Shown here piece by piece: positions 1 through 8,801 of a DNA stretch of 64,000 nt. How positions within the stretch are numbered: position 1 is the first letter of the stretch; each line of letters opens with the position of its first letter. The position numbers and the translations under genes are program-made. The stretch is from Angelobacter sp036557225 (GTDB lineage: Bacteria; Acidobacteriota; Terriglobia; Terriglobales; Acidobacteriaceae). The stretch lies in contig DATBHX010000021.1 of NCBI GenBank assembly GCA_036557225.1, forward strand, positions 10,131 to 74,130, written 5' to 3'. Under the pieces are notes generated by a model that did not search any database, was not told the origin of the DNA, and saw nothing but the letters and a program-made list of their open reading frames with translations.

Positions 1-1420
1 TGCCAATCACAAACGTGAGCGCAGCCACGGTAATCGGGTAGTAGAGGCCGTCAAATGGATTCCCTGTTGCAGCGGGAATCCAGACGCAGATCAGCGGTAC
101 CAGTCCTCCAAAGACGCCATTACCGATGTGATACGGCAGTGAAAGCGCGCTATAGCGGATCTTGGCCGGGAATGACTCAACCAGGAACGCTGCGATCGGC
201 CCATAGACCATGGTGACAAAAATGACCTGGATGAAGATCAGGAACACCAACTTATTTTTGTCTGCATTTGCCGCAGGAGGCGCAGGCACGGTCTTTCCGG
301 TCGCGTCTACAGTCTGAGCCGTAAGAACGGTAGCGCCTGTCACTGGATTCTTGGTTGAGGAGACGCCTGTCACATTGTTTCCGGCTGCGCGTTGCATCGC
401 GGGATACAGTCCAATATTGGTTCCGGGAATACGATAGCTCACAGCCGCTAGAATCAATCCGGCCATAATGATTTTTTTACGGCCGATTCGATCAGAGAGC
501 CAGCCAAAGAAAACAAACAACGGCATGCCCAGAAGCAAAGCCTTGGCGACGATAATGTTCGCATCGCGCGTCGGGACCCTGAGAATCGTCTGCATGAAGA
601 AAAGCGCGAAGAATTGGCCGGTGTACCACACCACTCCCTGACCTGCCGTAGCACCAAATAACGTGATGAGGAAGCGCTTGAAGTTCTCGCCGACCGTGAA
701 CGCTTCTTTCAAAGGCGCGGCAGAGATCATGCCCGCCGTTTTGATCTGCTGGAAGATCGGCGATTCTTTCATCTGCAGCCGGATGTACAAAGAGATCATG
801 ACCAGGAGCAAGGAGGCGAGGAATGGAATACGCCAGCCCCACGCGCGGAAATCAGCGTCGCTCATGGCGTTCTGTGTTCCCAGAATCACGGCAATTGAAA
901 CAAACAAACCCAGTGTGGCCGTAATTTGGATGAAGCTGGTGTAGAACCCGCGCTTGCCGTCGGGAACGTGTTCAGCAACATAGATCGCAGCGCCGCCGTA
1001 TTCACCGCCAAGGGCCAGGCCTTGCAGTATGCGCAGGGCAATCAGGATGATCGGTGAAAACCAGCCGGCCTGAGCGAACGTGGGCAGTGCTCCCACCAGA
1101 GCTGTCGCTCCGCCCATGATTGAAAGGGTAACGATGAACGCATATTTACGGCCGACCAGGTCGCCGATGCGGCCGAAAAAGAGCGCGCCGAAGGGTCGCA
1201 CGGCAAAGCCCACAAAGAAGGTGGCCAGATAGGCGATGTACTGGAACAACTGGTTTCCGGGCGGATAGAACTTGGGGGCCAGATAGGCGGCCAGCGTACC
1301 GAAAATGTAGAAGTCGTACCACTCGATCATTGTTCCAACCGACGACGCCAGGATGACGGTCCAGATTTTCGAGGTTGAAATCTGGTCTGATGAAGTCACC
1401 GAAATGGAAGCGCTAGACAT
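1..1420 (-). CDS. MHS-family MFS transporter (3' end outside window)
   Basis: Reads on the minus strand from an ATG at 1420 and is still open at position 1, so at least 473 residues are present and the C-terminus is missing. The start follows an AGGAGGG ribosome site a few bases upstream. The N-terminus reads SVGTMIEWYDFYIFGTLAA, the hallmark of the metabolite:H+ symporter (ProP/ShiA/KgtP-like) branch of the major facilitator superfamily. It is followed by the loop motif GRIGDLVGRKYAF and, after about 290 residues, the second-half repeat GWLSDRIGRKK. A long loop rich in Thr, Val and Ala lies before the next helices. An inner-membrane proton-coupled uptake carrier for a small organic acid, osmolyte or similar metabolite is likely; the substrate cannot be read from sequence. 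It is divergent from the branched-chain amino-acid ABC operon. Confidence 0.9.
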   Translation of the reverse strand, partial: MSSASISVTSSDQISTSKIWTVILASSVGTMIEWYDFYIFGTLAAYLAPKFYPPGNQLFQYIAYLATFFVGFAVRPFGALFFGRIGDLVGRKYAFIVTLSIMGGATALVGALPTFAQAGWFSPIILIALRILQGLALGGEYGGAAIYVAEHVPDGKRGFYTSFIQITATLGLFVSIAVILGTQNAMSDADFRAWGWRIPFLASLLLVMISLYIRLQMKESPIFQQIKTAGMISAAPLKEAFTVGENFKRFLITLFGATAGQGVVWYTGQFFALFFMQTILRVPTRDANIIVAKALLLGMPLFVFFGWLSDRIGRKKIIMAGLILAAVSYRIPGTNIGLYPAMQRAAGNNVTGVSSTKNPVTGATVLTAQTVDATGKTVPAPPAANADKNKLVFLIFIQVIFVTMVYGPIAAFLVESFPAKIRYSALSLPYHIGNGVFGGLVPLICVWIPAATGNPFDGLYYPITVAALTFVIG

Positions 1421-1779
1421 GTGGCCCTCCTGGAAAGGTAACCCGGCCGGCCTGACCTGGTTCCTGGGATTTTGAGCAAACTTCTTCGAATCGAAGCCGA
1501 ACTTGAAAGTCCGGGCGCCTTCGCAACGCTCCGGAATTTCTTGGATCTTCCCAATCGCCTCGGGCCATCGACTACGCGATCGCTGGATTGATATAGGCCT
1601 TGGGAACGCACCGACCCATCTGGCTTGAAGTCGCCAAGCCACCGGTCGCCTGTTTGGCACCCTAGGGTAGCCGGATTACTGCAGATGTCAAGGGGAAAGC
1701 GAAGGCTGGGCATTAATCATTCATAGGCTTACGGTGGCAAAGCTGTTTGCAGAGGGAAAACACCTTGTGCAAACTTTAC
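1421..1779. other. Intergenic region between divergent transporters
   Basis: No convincing gene is seen. The open frames here are shadows without ribosome sites. The right-hand end leads into the promoter of the ABC operon. Confidence 0.5.
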
Positions 1780-1808
1780 TTGTTAACCCGGCATAGCAGG
1801 CATATGAT
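1780..1808 (+). promoter_or_regulatory. Sigma70-type promoter for the liv operon
   Basis: TTGTTA (1780-1785) and TATGAT (1803-1808) are separated by exactly 17 bp and lie about 100 bp upstream of the binding-protein start at 1911. The fit to the housekeeping consensus is good, but this is a motif prediction only. Confidence 0.5.
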
Positions 1809-1910
1809 TGCACCCCTCTGATATCTATGATTGCCCGCCATGGTTATTCAGAATTTCTCAAAACTCTGGTCCGCGTCAGCTGGGGCCGCAGACTGCCTGG
1901 AGGAGTGAAG

Positions 1911-3173
1911 ATGAAAAAAAGAGGGTTACGAACAGTCCAAACGAGGCTCGATAGCGGATTTACTCTCGCCTTGCTTGTAGCGTTTCTTACGGTTCTTGGA
2001 GCCACCACGCCGGCGGTTGCTGCGGCGGATGATGCGATCACCATCGGCATCATCATGCCCACGACCGGTCGTGAAGCCAAGCCTGGCCAGTTCCAGAAAG
2101 AGGGCGTTGAGCTTGCCATCAAGCAGATCAATGACCAGGGCGGAATTTTCGTAAAAGAAAAGAACAAAAAACTGCCGGTCAAGGAAGTGTTTTATGACAA
2201 CGGTTCAGACTCGGCCAAGGCTGCGTCGCTGGTGGAGCGAGCGATGTCTTCTGACCACGTTACAGCGGTCATTGGCGGTTACTCTACCGCGCTGGGCGAA
2301 GCCGAGTCTGTGATGCCCGACCGCTATCAGACGCCGTGGATCACCGCCGGCGCGGCCGCCACCAGCATCTTCAGCAAGGGTTATAAATTCACCTTTGGCG
2401 CGCTCAGCCCGATCAAACTGCTGGGAGTCACCACGGCTGAGTTCCTGGGCAGCCTGGTCGATCAGGGCAAACTCAAGAAGGGGCTCAAAATGGCCCTGGT
2501 CGTCGAAAACACCGACCACGGCGTTGACTACGTCAACGGCATCAATGAATGGAATTCGAAGCACCCCGGCTATTTCACGGTTGTGCTGAGCGAAAAATTT
2601 GAACTTGGCGGCACGGATTTCTCCGGTCTTCTGCAGAAGGTCAAGACCGCCAAGGCAGACATCTTTCTCTCTGATGCGCATCTGCAGGACTACATCACCA
2701 TGCAACGCCAGTATTTGCAGGCTGGATTGCACCATCAGGTAATCAGTTACGGCGCTCGTGGACCTGAGTCCGATGCCCGCAAAGCCCTGGGTGCCGGCAC
2801 AGACTACATCCTGGCCGCGTTGTGGTGGTCGGACAAACTGCCTTATCCGCAGGTACAAAAATTCGTCACCGACTACAAACAGGCTTACGGCCGCGGACCC
2901 GATTCCTGGTACGCCGCTACCGCCTATGACGCTATGCGGATCATGGCGCAGGCGATTGAAGCTGCCGGCTCAACCAACGGTACCAAGATTCGCGATGCGC
3001 TGGCCAAGGCACAGCTGAAGAACGCGTTGATTCCGGGTGGAGTTCTGAGCTTTGGCCCGAACGGCCAGGCGGGATATCCGTTCCTGGTGACCCAGAACAA
3101 ACCGGACGACAAGGTGGATATCGTTTATCCCAAAGATGCAGCAACGGGCCCCGCAGTGGCGCCGATCCCGTAA
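1911..3173 (+). CDS. Branched-chain amino-acid-type ABC transporter substrate-binding protein
   Basis: A periplasmic binding protein of the LivJ/LivK (Peripla_BP_6) family, 420 residues. It has a signal peptide (MKKRGL, then a hydrophobic stretch ending AVAAADD) followed by the family opening ITIGIIMPTTGREAKPG. I chose the ATG at 1911 because GGAGGAG lies 5 bases upstream and the signal peptide begins there; the frame is open from 1827, but that extension adds an unlikely basic leader. It heads an operon with two permeases and two ATPases. Family members bind Leu/Ile/Val, but also amides, urea, aromatic acids and other ligands, so the substrate is not certain. The permease gene starts 16 bp after its stop. 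Confidence 0.92.
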   Translation: MKKRGLRTVQTRLDSGFTLALLVAFLTVLGATTPAVAAADDAITIGIIMPTTGREAKPGQFQKEGVELAIKQINDQGGIFVKEKNKKLPVKEVFYDNGSDSAKAASLVERAMSSDHVTAVIGGYSTALGEAESVMPDRYQTPWITAGAAATSIFSKGYKFTFGALSPIKLLGVTTAEFLGSLVDQGKLKKGLKMALVVENTDHGVDYVNGINEWNSKHPGYFTVVLSEKFELGGTDFSGLLQKVKTAKADIFLSDAHLQDYITMQRQYLQAGLHHQVISYGARGPESDARKALGAGTDYILAALWWSDKLPYPQVQKFVTDYKQAYGRGPDSWYAATAYDAMRIMAQAIEAAGSTNGTKIRDALAKAQLKNALIPGGVLSFGPNGQAGYPFLVTQNKPDDKVDIVYPKDAATGPAVAPIP

Positions 3174-3189
3174 CGGACTTGCCGGGTTC

Positions 3190-4083
3190 ATGACAGCCTC
3201 TGACTACCTCGACCTGCTCATCAAGGCGCTGCTGCTGGCCGGTATCTACGCCGCCATGGCGGTGGGGATGACCGTGATCTACGGCGTCATGAAGATCGTC
3301 AATCTGGCGCATGCCGGATTTCTCATGCTGGGCGCGTACTTTGCCTTCGAATTGTTTCAACGCTTTCACGTTGATCCGGTCCTGGGTGCGGTGCTCGCCC
3401 TGCCGGTCTTCTTCCTCTTTGGCACGGGAGTGCACTGGCTGCTGGTGCGCTGGTTGCCGAAATCGGACACGCCCACGCTCGCCTCGCTGCTGCTGATGTT
3501 CGGCTTCTGGCTGGTGCTGCAGAACGTTGGCTATCTCATCTGGGGCAATGAAGAATCTTCCATCCTGATGCCGCGAACCTTTGCCGCCATCCACATGGGA
3601 GAGATCTCGGTTCCCAAGGTGTCTCTCATTGTTTTTGCTGCTGCTGTCGTTTCCCTGATCGTCCTGCAGCTCATCTTCAATCGCAGCTGGTTTGGACGGT
3701 CGATGCGGTCTCTGATTCAGAATCCTTATGCAGCGCAAATCGTCGGCGTGGACGATCAGAGGACGTCACGCCTTTCTTTCGGACTGGGCACGGCTTTTGC
3801 CGGATTCGCGGGTGCTCTGCTCTCCATGCTTTATTCCTTCAACCCTGATTTTGGCCGGCCTTTTTTGCTCCGTTCGTTTGTCATCATCGTTCTGGGCGGG
3901 CTGGAATCTGTTTCCGGTGTGGCACTTGGCGCTTTGATTCTTGCGCTGCTCGAGGTCTTTAGCGTGCAGGTGGTTCCCGCCAGCTATCAGCCAGCCATCT
4001 CTTTTGCCCTGCTCGTACTGGTTCTGCTGGTCATGCCTCGCGGCATCGCCGGGTTGCTGCAGAGAAAACGGCGGGTGGCCTGA
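3190..4083 (+). CDS. livH: Branched-chain amino-acid ABC permease LivH-type
   Basis: Integral inner-membrane permease of 297 residues, one of the two membrane subunits of the HAAT importer. The N-terminal helix carries the family signature GIYAAMAVGMTVIYGVMKIVNLAHAG, and the cytoplasmic loop GRSMRSLIQNPYAAQIVGVD is the EAA-like ATPase contact region. The ATG at 3190 gives the normal N-terminus; the frame is open further upstream into the previous gene and that part is discarded. About eight hydrophobic segments are visible. It lies between the binding protein and LivM, whose start follows its stop by one base, which suggests translational coupling. Confidence 0.92.
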   Translation: MTASDYLDLLIKALLLAGIYAAMAVGMTVIYGVMKIVNLAHAGFLMLGAYFAFELFQRFHVDPVLGAVLALPVFFLFGTGVHWLLVRWLPKSDTPTLASLLLMFGFWLVLQNVGYLIWGNEESSILMPRTFAAIHMGEISVPKVSLIVFAAAVVSLIVLQLIFNRSWFGRSMRSLIQNPYAAQIVGVDDQRTSRLSFGLGTAFAGFAGALLSMLYSFNPDFGRPFLLRSFVIIVLGGLESVSGVALGALILALLEVFSVQVVPASYQPAISFALLVLVLLVMPRGIAGLLQRKRRVA

Positions 4084-4084
4084 C

Positions 4085-5086
4085 ATGCCGCTCGGCAAAT
4101 CGCTAAAGCTCGCTCTCCCCGGGTTGCTGTTTGCGTTCTTGCTGATTCTGCCTTTGACCGGTCCCAGCCCGAACACGGTGCGTCTGCTTCTGACCACGGC
4201 AATCTGGATCATCACCAGCATAGGCTGGAACCTGCTGGGCGGTCTCACCGGCCAGGTGTCATTCGGCTTCGCGGTGTTTTACGGACTCGGCGCATATGTA
4301 ACGGCACTCATGATCACCGCCGGCCGCAGCCCGTACTTCGCTTTCCTCGGCGGCATGGCCATCGCGGTGCTGGCTTCGTTCCTGGTAGGGTTGCCGACAT
4401 TTCGCTTACGCGGACCGTATTTCGCCATCGCCACCATCGGCGTTGGCGAAGCCACGCGCGTGATCATGAACAATCTGGACATTACCGGCGGCGCCAGCGG
4501 ATACCGCGTCATCGAGCACACGCCGTTTCGCCAGCTTGAGCACTACTACTCAGCAGTGATCATCGCCGCGATCGCGCTCGCTATCTCTGCGCTGGTCTTT
4601 CACAGCAAATTCGGACTCGCGCTGCGCGCCATCAAGCAGGACCAGGAAGCAGCCGCCGATCTGGGCGTGAATCCTTACTACTCCAAGCTATGGGTGCATG
4701 CGATTGCCGCCGGTCTTACCGGCGTGGCCGGCGGACTCTACGCTCGCTATCACGCATTCATCTATCCCGGAGATGTTTTCGCCTTCCAAACCAGCATCTA
4801 CATCCTGCTGATGCCGGTGATCGGCGGAATTGGCACGGTCTGGGGGCCGGTGCTGGGCGGCGTGATCTTCGGCATGGTGGAAGAAGAGTTAACCGTCCAC
4901 TTTCAAAATACGCATCTATTGCTGTATGGACTGTTGCTAATATTGATCATCCTTTTTGAGCCCGACGGCCTGATGGGACTGTTGCGCAGGCTGAGGAACT
5001 TAACAACCCGGAGACGTCGTGAAGATCCTGGAAGTAACCAGCCTGAGCAAGTACTTCGGCGGAGTAGCAGCGCTGAAGGACGTTAG
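4085..5086 (+). CDS. livM: Branched-chain amino-acid ABC permease LivM-type
   Basis: Second membrane subunit of the importer, 333 residues from the ATG at 4085. It contains the LivM motif GWNLLGGLTGQVSFGFAVFYGLGAY and the coupling-helix region RAIKQDQEAAADLGVNPYYSKLW. The C-terminal tail is hydrophilic and Arg-rich and overlaps the start of livG by 68 bases. The overlap is longer than usual, so the last 20 or so residues may not be conserved. It forms the heteromeric channel with LivH and is energised by LivG and LivF. Confidence 0.9.
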   Translation: MPLGKSLKLALPGLLFAFLLILPLTGPSPNTVRLLLTTAIWIITSIGWNLLGGLTGQVSFGFAVFYGLGAYVTALMITAGRSPYFAFLGGMAIAVLASFLVGLPTFRLRGPYFAIATIGVGEATRVIMNNLDITGGASGYRVIEHTPFRQLEHYYSAVIIAAIALAISALVFHSKFGLALRAIKQDQEAAADLGVNPYYSKLWVHAIAAGLTGVAGGLYARYHAFIYPGDVFAFQTSIYILLMPVIGGIGTVWGPVLGGVIFGMVEEELTVHFQNTHLLLYGLLLILIILFEPDGLMGLLRRLRNLTTRRRREDPGSNQPEQVLRRSSSAEGR

Positions 5087-5765
5087 CTTTGACATTCCGG
5101 AAAAGCACATCTGTGGTTTCATCGGCCCCAATGGCGCCGGCAAAACCACGCTCTTCAATGTGATTACGGGGACATTTCGTCCTTCCGGCGGACGGGTCAA
5201 GCTGCGCGGACGGGATGTGACCGGCATGTCTTCCTCAGCTCTGGTCAAGCGCGGTATAGCGCGCACACACCAGATCGTCCGCCCGTTTAAAGCCATGACT
5301 GTGCTGGAGAATGTGCAAGTGGCAGTGCACTACGGCCGGCATGCCGTCAATCGCACATCCGCTGCTCGCGAACAAGCCATGGAGACACTGAAACTTGTCG
5401 GCTTGGAGCGCAAGGCCAACTTGCTGGCATCAGCTCTCTCTCTGGGCGAACAGAAGCGGCTTGAAGTAGCGCGCGCCCTGGCTACCGCGCCGGAACTTCT
5501 ATTGCTCGACGAGATCTGCGGCGGCCTCACCGGCGCTGAGACACGGGCCATGATGGACTTGCTGCACCGCATTCGCGAGAATGGCGCCACGCTCATGTAC
5601 GTGGAACATGAGATGAAAGCGATCATGTCTGTATGCGATCGCATCACAGTGCTTAACTTCGGAGAGAAATTGGCGGAAGGCAGGCCGCACGAGATCCAGA
5701 ATGATCCTTCCGTGATCGAGGCCTACCTGGGCACCGCCGCAGTAGGAGGAACGCCAAAAGCATGA
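5019..5765 (+). CDS. livG: Branched-chain amino-acid ABC ATPase LivG-type
   Basis: Cytoplasmic ATP-binding subunit, 248 residues, from a GTG at 5019 preceded by GGAG. It contains Walker A GPNGAGKTT, signature LSLGEQKRLEVARALA, Walker B ELLLLDEICGGL and the H-loop YVEHEM. The region GIARTHQIVRPFKAMTVLENV is the LivG-type Q-loop segment. The D-loop region reads ICGGLTGAE, where many LivG proteins have PxAGLNPxE; the change looks tolerated. It begins inside the end of livM. Confidence 0.93.
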   Translation: MKILEVTSLSKYFGGVAALKDVSFDIPEKHICGFIGPNGAGKTTLFNVITGTFRPSGGRVKLRGRDVTGMSSSALVKRGIARTHQIVRPFKAMTVLENVQVAVHYGRHAVNRTSAAREQAMETLKLVGLERKANLLASALSLGEQKRLEVARALATAPELLLLDEICGGLTGAETRAMMDLLHRIRENGATLMYVEHEMKAIMSVCDRITVLNFGEKLAEGRPHEIQNDPSVIEAYLGTAAVGGTPKA

Positions 5766-5822
5766 AGCTCTCAAGATCCTGAGACTTTTTGCTTAGCCTC
5801 TGATAGAGTTTGCGGCGGCCTT

Positions 5823-6602
5823 ATGACTCCAAACATTCCCTCGACTGAAACCATGTCCACTCAGGCAGCCTCGAACGGTGACAAGCTTCTCGTCGCGGAA
5901 AAACTTGATGTCCGTTACGGCGTGGCCCAGGTCCTTTGGGGTGTGAGCTTCTCTGTCGCTCGGGGCAAGGTTACCTGCATCATCGGCTCCAACGGCGCAG
6001 GCAAAACCACCACGCTCAACACGATCGCCGGGGTCCTGCCCACCGCGCAGGGACGGATTCTCCTCAATGGTGAAGACATCACCCGGCTGCCGGCACGCGC
6101 GCGAGTGAAACGCCGCATCAGCCTGGTTCCTGAAGGCCGCCAGCTCTGGCCCGGGATGTCAGTCGAGGAAAACCTGTTGATGGGTTGCTTTCTTCCCGCC
6201 TTGCGCGCACGCGCTCACACTGGCCTGGCTCGGGTCTATGAGATGTTCCCGCGCTTGAAGGAGCGCCGGCACCAGCTCGCAGGCACACTTTCCGGCGGCG
6301 AGCAGCAGATGTGCGCCATCGGCCGCGGCCTGATGCCGGAACCGCAATTGCTTATGCTCGACGAACCGTCTCTCGGCCTCGCGCCCAAATTGGTGGATGA
6401 AATTTTTCAGTTCATCACCAACATCGCGCGGCAGGGCGTCACCATTCTGTTGGTGGGACAAAACGTGAACTACACCCTGCAAGTCTCCGACTATGGATAT
6501 GTGATGGAGACCGGCCGCATCAATCTTGAAGGCACAAGCCAGCAGTTGATGAATAATGAGTTTGTACGGCGAGCTTATCTTGGCGTGAACGAAGGCGAGT
6601 AA
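5823..6602 (+). CDS. livF: Branched-chain amino-acid ABC ATPase LivF-type
   Basis: Second ATPase of the importer, 259 residues from 5823; a second ATG at 5853 would give 249 residues and neither has a strong ribosome site. It carries Walker A GSNGAGKTT, signature LSGGEQQMCAIGRGLM and Walker B LLMLDEPSLGLAP. The segment after the switch region reads LLVGQNVNYTLQVSDYGYV where LivF proteins normally have LLVEQN, a Glu to Gly change next to the H-loop position. It is the last gene of the operon, separated from livG by 57 bp. Confidence 0.92.
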   Translation: MTPNIPSTETMSTQAASNGDKLLVAEKLDVRYGVAQVLWGVSFSVARGKVTCIIGSNGAGKTTTLNTIAGVLPTAQGRILLNGEDITRLPARARVKRRISLVPEGRQLWPGMSVEENLLMGCFLPALRARAHTGLARVYEMFPRLKERRHQLAGTLSGGEQQMCAIGRGLMPEPQLLMLDEPSLGLAPKLVDEIFQFITNIARQGVTILLVGQNVNYTLQVSDYGYVMETGRINLEGTSQQLMNNEFVRRAYLGVNEGE

Positions 6603-6631
6603 GAGACCTGTCCCAAAGGCTGATGCGCGAG

Positions 6632-6659
6632 AGCGGGTCAGTTCACACTGACCCACTCC
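6632..6659. terminator. Hairpin between convergent livF and phosphoesterase genes
   Basis: The arms GGGTCAGT and ACTGACCC enclose a 4-base loop, and the stem extends outward by three further pairs after one mismatch. It lies between two convergent stop codons, the position expected for a shared terminator. There is no clear U-tract on either side. Confidence 0.4.
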
Positions 6660-6676
6660 CCAGCAACTTCACTTGA

Positions 6677-7849
6677 CTATTCAAACATATCACTGAGGTC
6701 ATTCCCCAGCTGGTTTCTTGCGTTGAGAGCAGGCAGGCCGAACGTACCCTGAATGAATTTCAGAATCGAAACATCATCCAGCAATACGTGCGAGATGTAG
6801 TTCTTCTTCGCGGCAGGTGATATCACCAGCATGGGGACGCGCGCCCCAAAGCCCTGGGGATCGACCGGCGGTGGTGGCGCGTGGTCCCACCAGCCGCCGC
6901 TCGAGTCCCATATCACGATGATGGCTGAATTCGACCACAGCGGAGTCGCCTGGACCTGGAGAATGAACTCATTGAGCCAGGCAATTCCATTGGTGATGGG
7001 TCCGCCGCCTGGATGCATGCTATGCGTCGGCCCAGGCTGAATAAACGACACCGTGGGCGGGCTGGCAGAGGTGATGTCGCCGGCAAATTTCGAAAAATCG
7101 CGAATGTTGGGCGAGGCATGGCTGTCAGTAAAGAATTGGAACGGGTTTTCCTGCGAGACGTAGGTGGCGCAGACGCCGAGATTTTCCTGGTACCACGCCC
7201 AGGTGAATCCCTTTGCCGCAAGCTGGTCTCCAACGTGTTGAAACGTGTAACCGGCCTTAGCTACCGCCACATCAGTATTGCAGGGAGGGAAGAAGGGATC
7301 GAGCGAATCAGGCGTGTTGTTGTCATCTGCAGCCACCAGATAGAGCTGGTTTGAAGGGGCATCGCCCATCACCGAGGGGAAGAAGTTATCCGCCAGCGCA
7401 AATTGCTGCGCCCACGTCCACAACGTTTGCATACCCTGGGTGGTGTTGTCGTAGTGTCCCATGGAAATGTCCCCATTGTAGAAGGCATATTTGTCCATGG
7501 CGCCGTTATCCCAGACGCGCACAAAGTCGCTGCGCATGTGGGGCAAATCAGGAGTAGAGAGTGTCGTCAGCAGTTGCGGTGTAACAGTTGCGCCCTTGGC
7601 GTCAACCTGGCTGAATCCGGGAACTCCAGGCTTGATGCCATTTGTACCAGGGAATGTGCCAAACAGATGGTCAAAAGACCGGTTTTGCATGATCACAACA
7701 AATACGTTCTTGATTTGAATCTTGGTTGTGGTTGGCGAAGGCGTGGGCGTGGGAGACGAAGCAACAGAAGACGAAGAGCCTACACCACCGCAACCGATGA
7801 TTAGGGCCAGAATGGGGAAGCTGAAAAAAAACAAAAAAACTCGTCTCAA
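6677..7849 (-). CDS. Phospholipase C/acid phosphatase-like lipoprotein with altered metal site
   Basis: A 390-residue member of the phosphoesterase family that includes PlcH and AcpA (PF04185). The N-terminus is a lipoprotein signal, with the lipobox ending at Cys20 (LIIGC) and then a Ser/Thr/Pro linker. The core motif reads VVIMQNRSFDHLFGTFPG near residue 52, and the nucleophile region MGDAPSNQLY keeps Ser166. The C-terminal motif is IIVIWDSSGGWWDHAPPP near residue 315. Family enzymes normally have Glu-Asn in the first motif and two adjacent acidic residues in the last; here these are Gln55-Asn56 and Asp315-Ser316. Activity may therefore be reduced or changed. The start is a TTG at 7849 with GAGGTG upstream. 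It is convergent with livF. Confidence 0.82.
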   Translation of the reverse strand: MRRVFLFFFSFPILALIIGCGGVGSSSSVASSPTPTPSPTTTKIQIKNVFVVIMQNRSFDHLFGTFPGTNGIKPGVPGFSQVDAKGATVTPQLLTTLSTPDLPHMRSDFVRVWDNGAMDKYAFYNGDISMGHYDNTTQGMQTLWTWAQQFALADNFFPSVMGDAPSNQLYLVAADDNNTPDSLDPFFPPCNTDVAVAKAGYTFQHVGDQLAAKGFTWAWYQENLGVCATYVSQENPFQFFTDSHASPNIRDFSKFAGDITSASPPTVSFIQPGPTHSMHPGGGPITNGIAWLNEFILQVQATPLWSNSAIIVIWDSSGGWWDHAPPPPVDPQGFGARVPMLVISPAAKKNYISHVLLDDVSILKFIQGTFGLPALNARNQLGNDLSDMFE

Positions 7850-8023
7850 GGTTCTCGCACCTCATGAATCTTTTGAGAGAGCCTTTGGCTGCCCAGTTGG
7901 CTTTATGATGCATGGTTTTTTAATAAAGGAGTTGTTCACCTTAAGTCTCTTGAGTTAAGGTGATGCGTTTTCATCATTATGGACGGTTCCGAGCGGCAGG
8001 TGTAAGCTCAGCAGCAAAAGCTC

Positions 8024-8758
8024 ATGCCAAGTGCTCTGCGCGATTTTCTACTGTCATTTTGCCCTGCGGCCGTGCGACAGGCCTTTCCTCCAGAGCACCC
8101 CCATCGGACGCTCCGTTCTGCAACCTGGGGCGGCTTAGCGCAGTTCTTCCTGGCGTCCTGGGCCTTCTTGATTCAGCTCAAGGCTTATCTGGTCCATCGC
8201 GCGCAACAGATAGCGCCGCAGGTGACTGGACAAGGGGAGGTGGTCCAAGCCGGAATCACTGCGATCGTGGTCCTGGAATTTCTGCTCCATCCGCTCTCCC
8301 TGCTCTTGCTCTATGTGGCGATTGAAGGCCTTCTCCGATTCATGACCGGTCTGGTGAGTGGCGAGGTCCTGCCCAGCCTTTTCTTCTTCCTGGCTTTTAA
8401 AGCGGCAAAGCTGCAACACAGGCGGCGCGAGCGACGGCAAGATGCAGGCCTGGCGCCCGATTCGCTGGAGAAGCTGCCGGATGGACGTATTCGCATATCA
8501 TCGGCGCGAGCGAAAACTACGTGGAATGCAAGCATCACGATCGGATTGGATGGAGGGTGGTTTGAAGTCGAGCGTACGGAGCAAGCCGATCCGCCGCGTG
8601 CTTATGTGTATTGCTTGCATCCCTCGCCGCCGGGAAAAATTCTGCGCGGCTACGAAGAATACGATACTGCTTCGGCGATCAAGATAGAGGCGAACGATCC
8701 ATCAAGTGCGCAAGCCCAAGAGTCCGTCACAAGATCGGAGTCTGTCGCAAAAAAATGA
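8024..8758 (+). CDS. Uncharacterised membrane protein
   Basis: A 244-residue protein I do not recognise. The N-terminal half contains hydrophobic stretches (TWGGLAQFFLASWAFLIQLKAYLV; ITAIVVLEFLLHPLSLLLLYVAIEGLLRFM; VLPSLFFFLAFKAA) consistent with three membrane helices. An Arg-rich segment RRRERRQD and a soluble beta-rich C-terminal domain of about 100 residues follow. It lies just upstream of the Nudix gene in the same direction, and the downstream start lies 44 bp after its stop. No signal peptide is evident. The start at 8024 lacks a strong ribosome site and could be wrong. Confidence 0.6.
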   Translation: MPSALRDFLLSFCPAAVRQAFPPEHPHRTLRSATWGGLAQFFLASWAFLIQLKAYLVHRAQQIAPQVTGQGEVVQAGITAIVVLEFLLHPLSLLLLYVAIEGLLRFMTGLVSGEVLPSLFFFLAFKAAKLQHRRRERRQDAGLAPDSLEKLPDGRIRISSARAKTTWNASITIGLDGGWFEVERTEQADPPRAYVYCLHPSPPGKILRGYEEYDTASAIKIEANDPSSAQAQESVTRSESVAKK

Positions 8759-8759
8759 G

Positions 8760-8790
8760 TTGACGGAATTTCCTCCGACACAGGTACAAT
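8760..8790 (+). promoter_or_regulatory. Candidate promoter for the Nudix gene
   Basis: TTGACG (8760-8765) and TACAAT (8785-8790) lie 19 bp apart, slightly long for a sigma70 promoter. Transcription would begin around 8797, only about 5 bases before the ATG at 8802. The bases before that ATG contain no Shine-Dalgarno sequence, so the message may be leaderless or nearly so. Confidence 0.35.
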
Positions 8791-8801
8791 CCAAATTAAA
8801 T

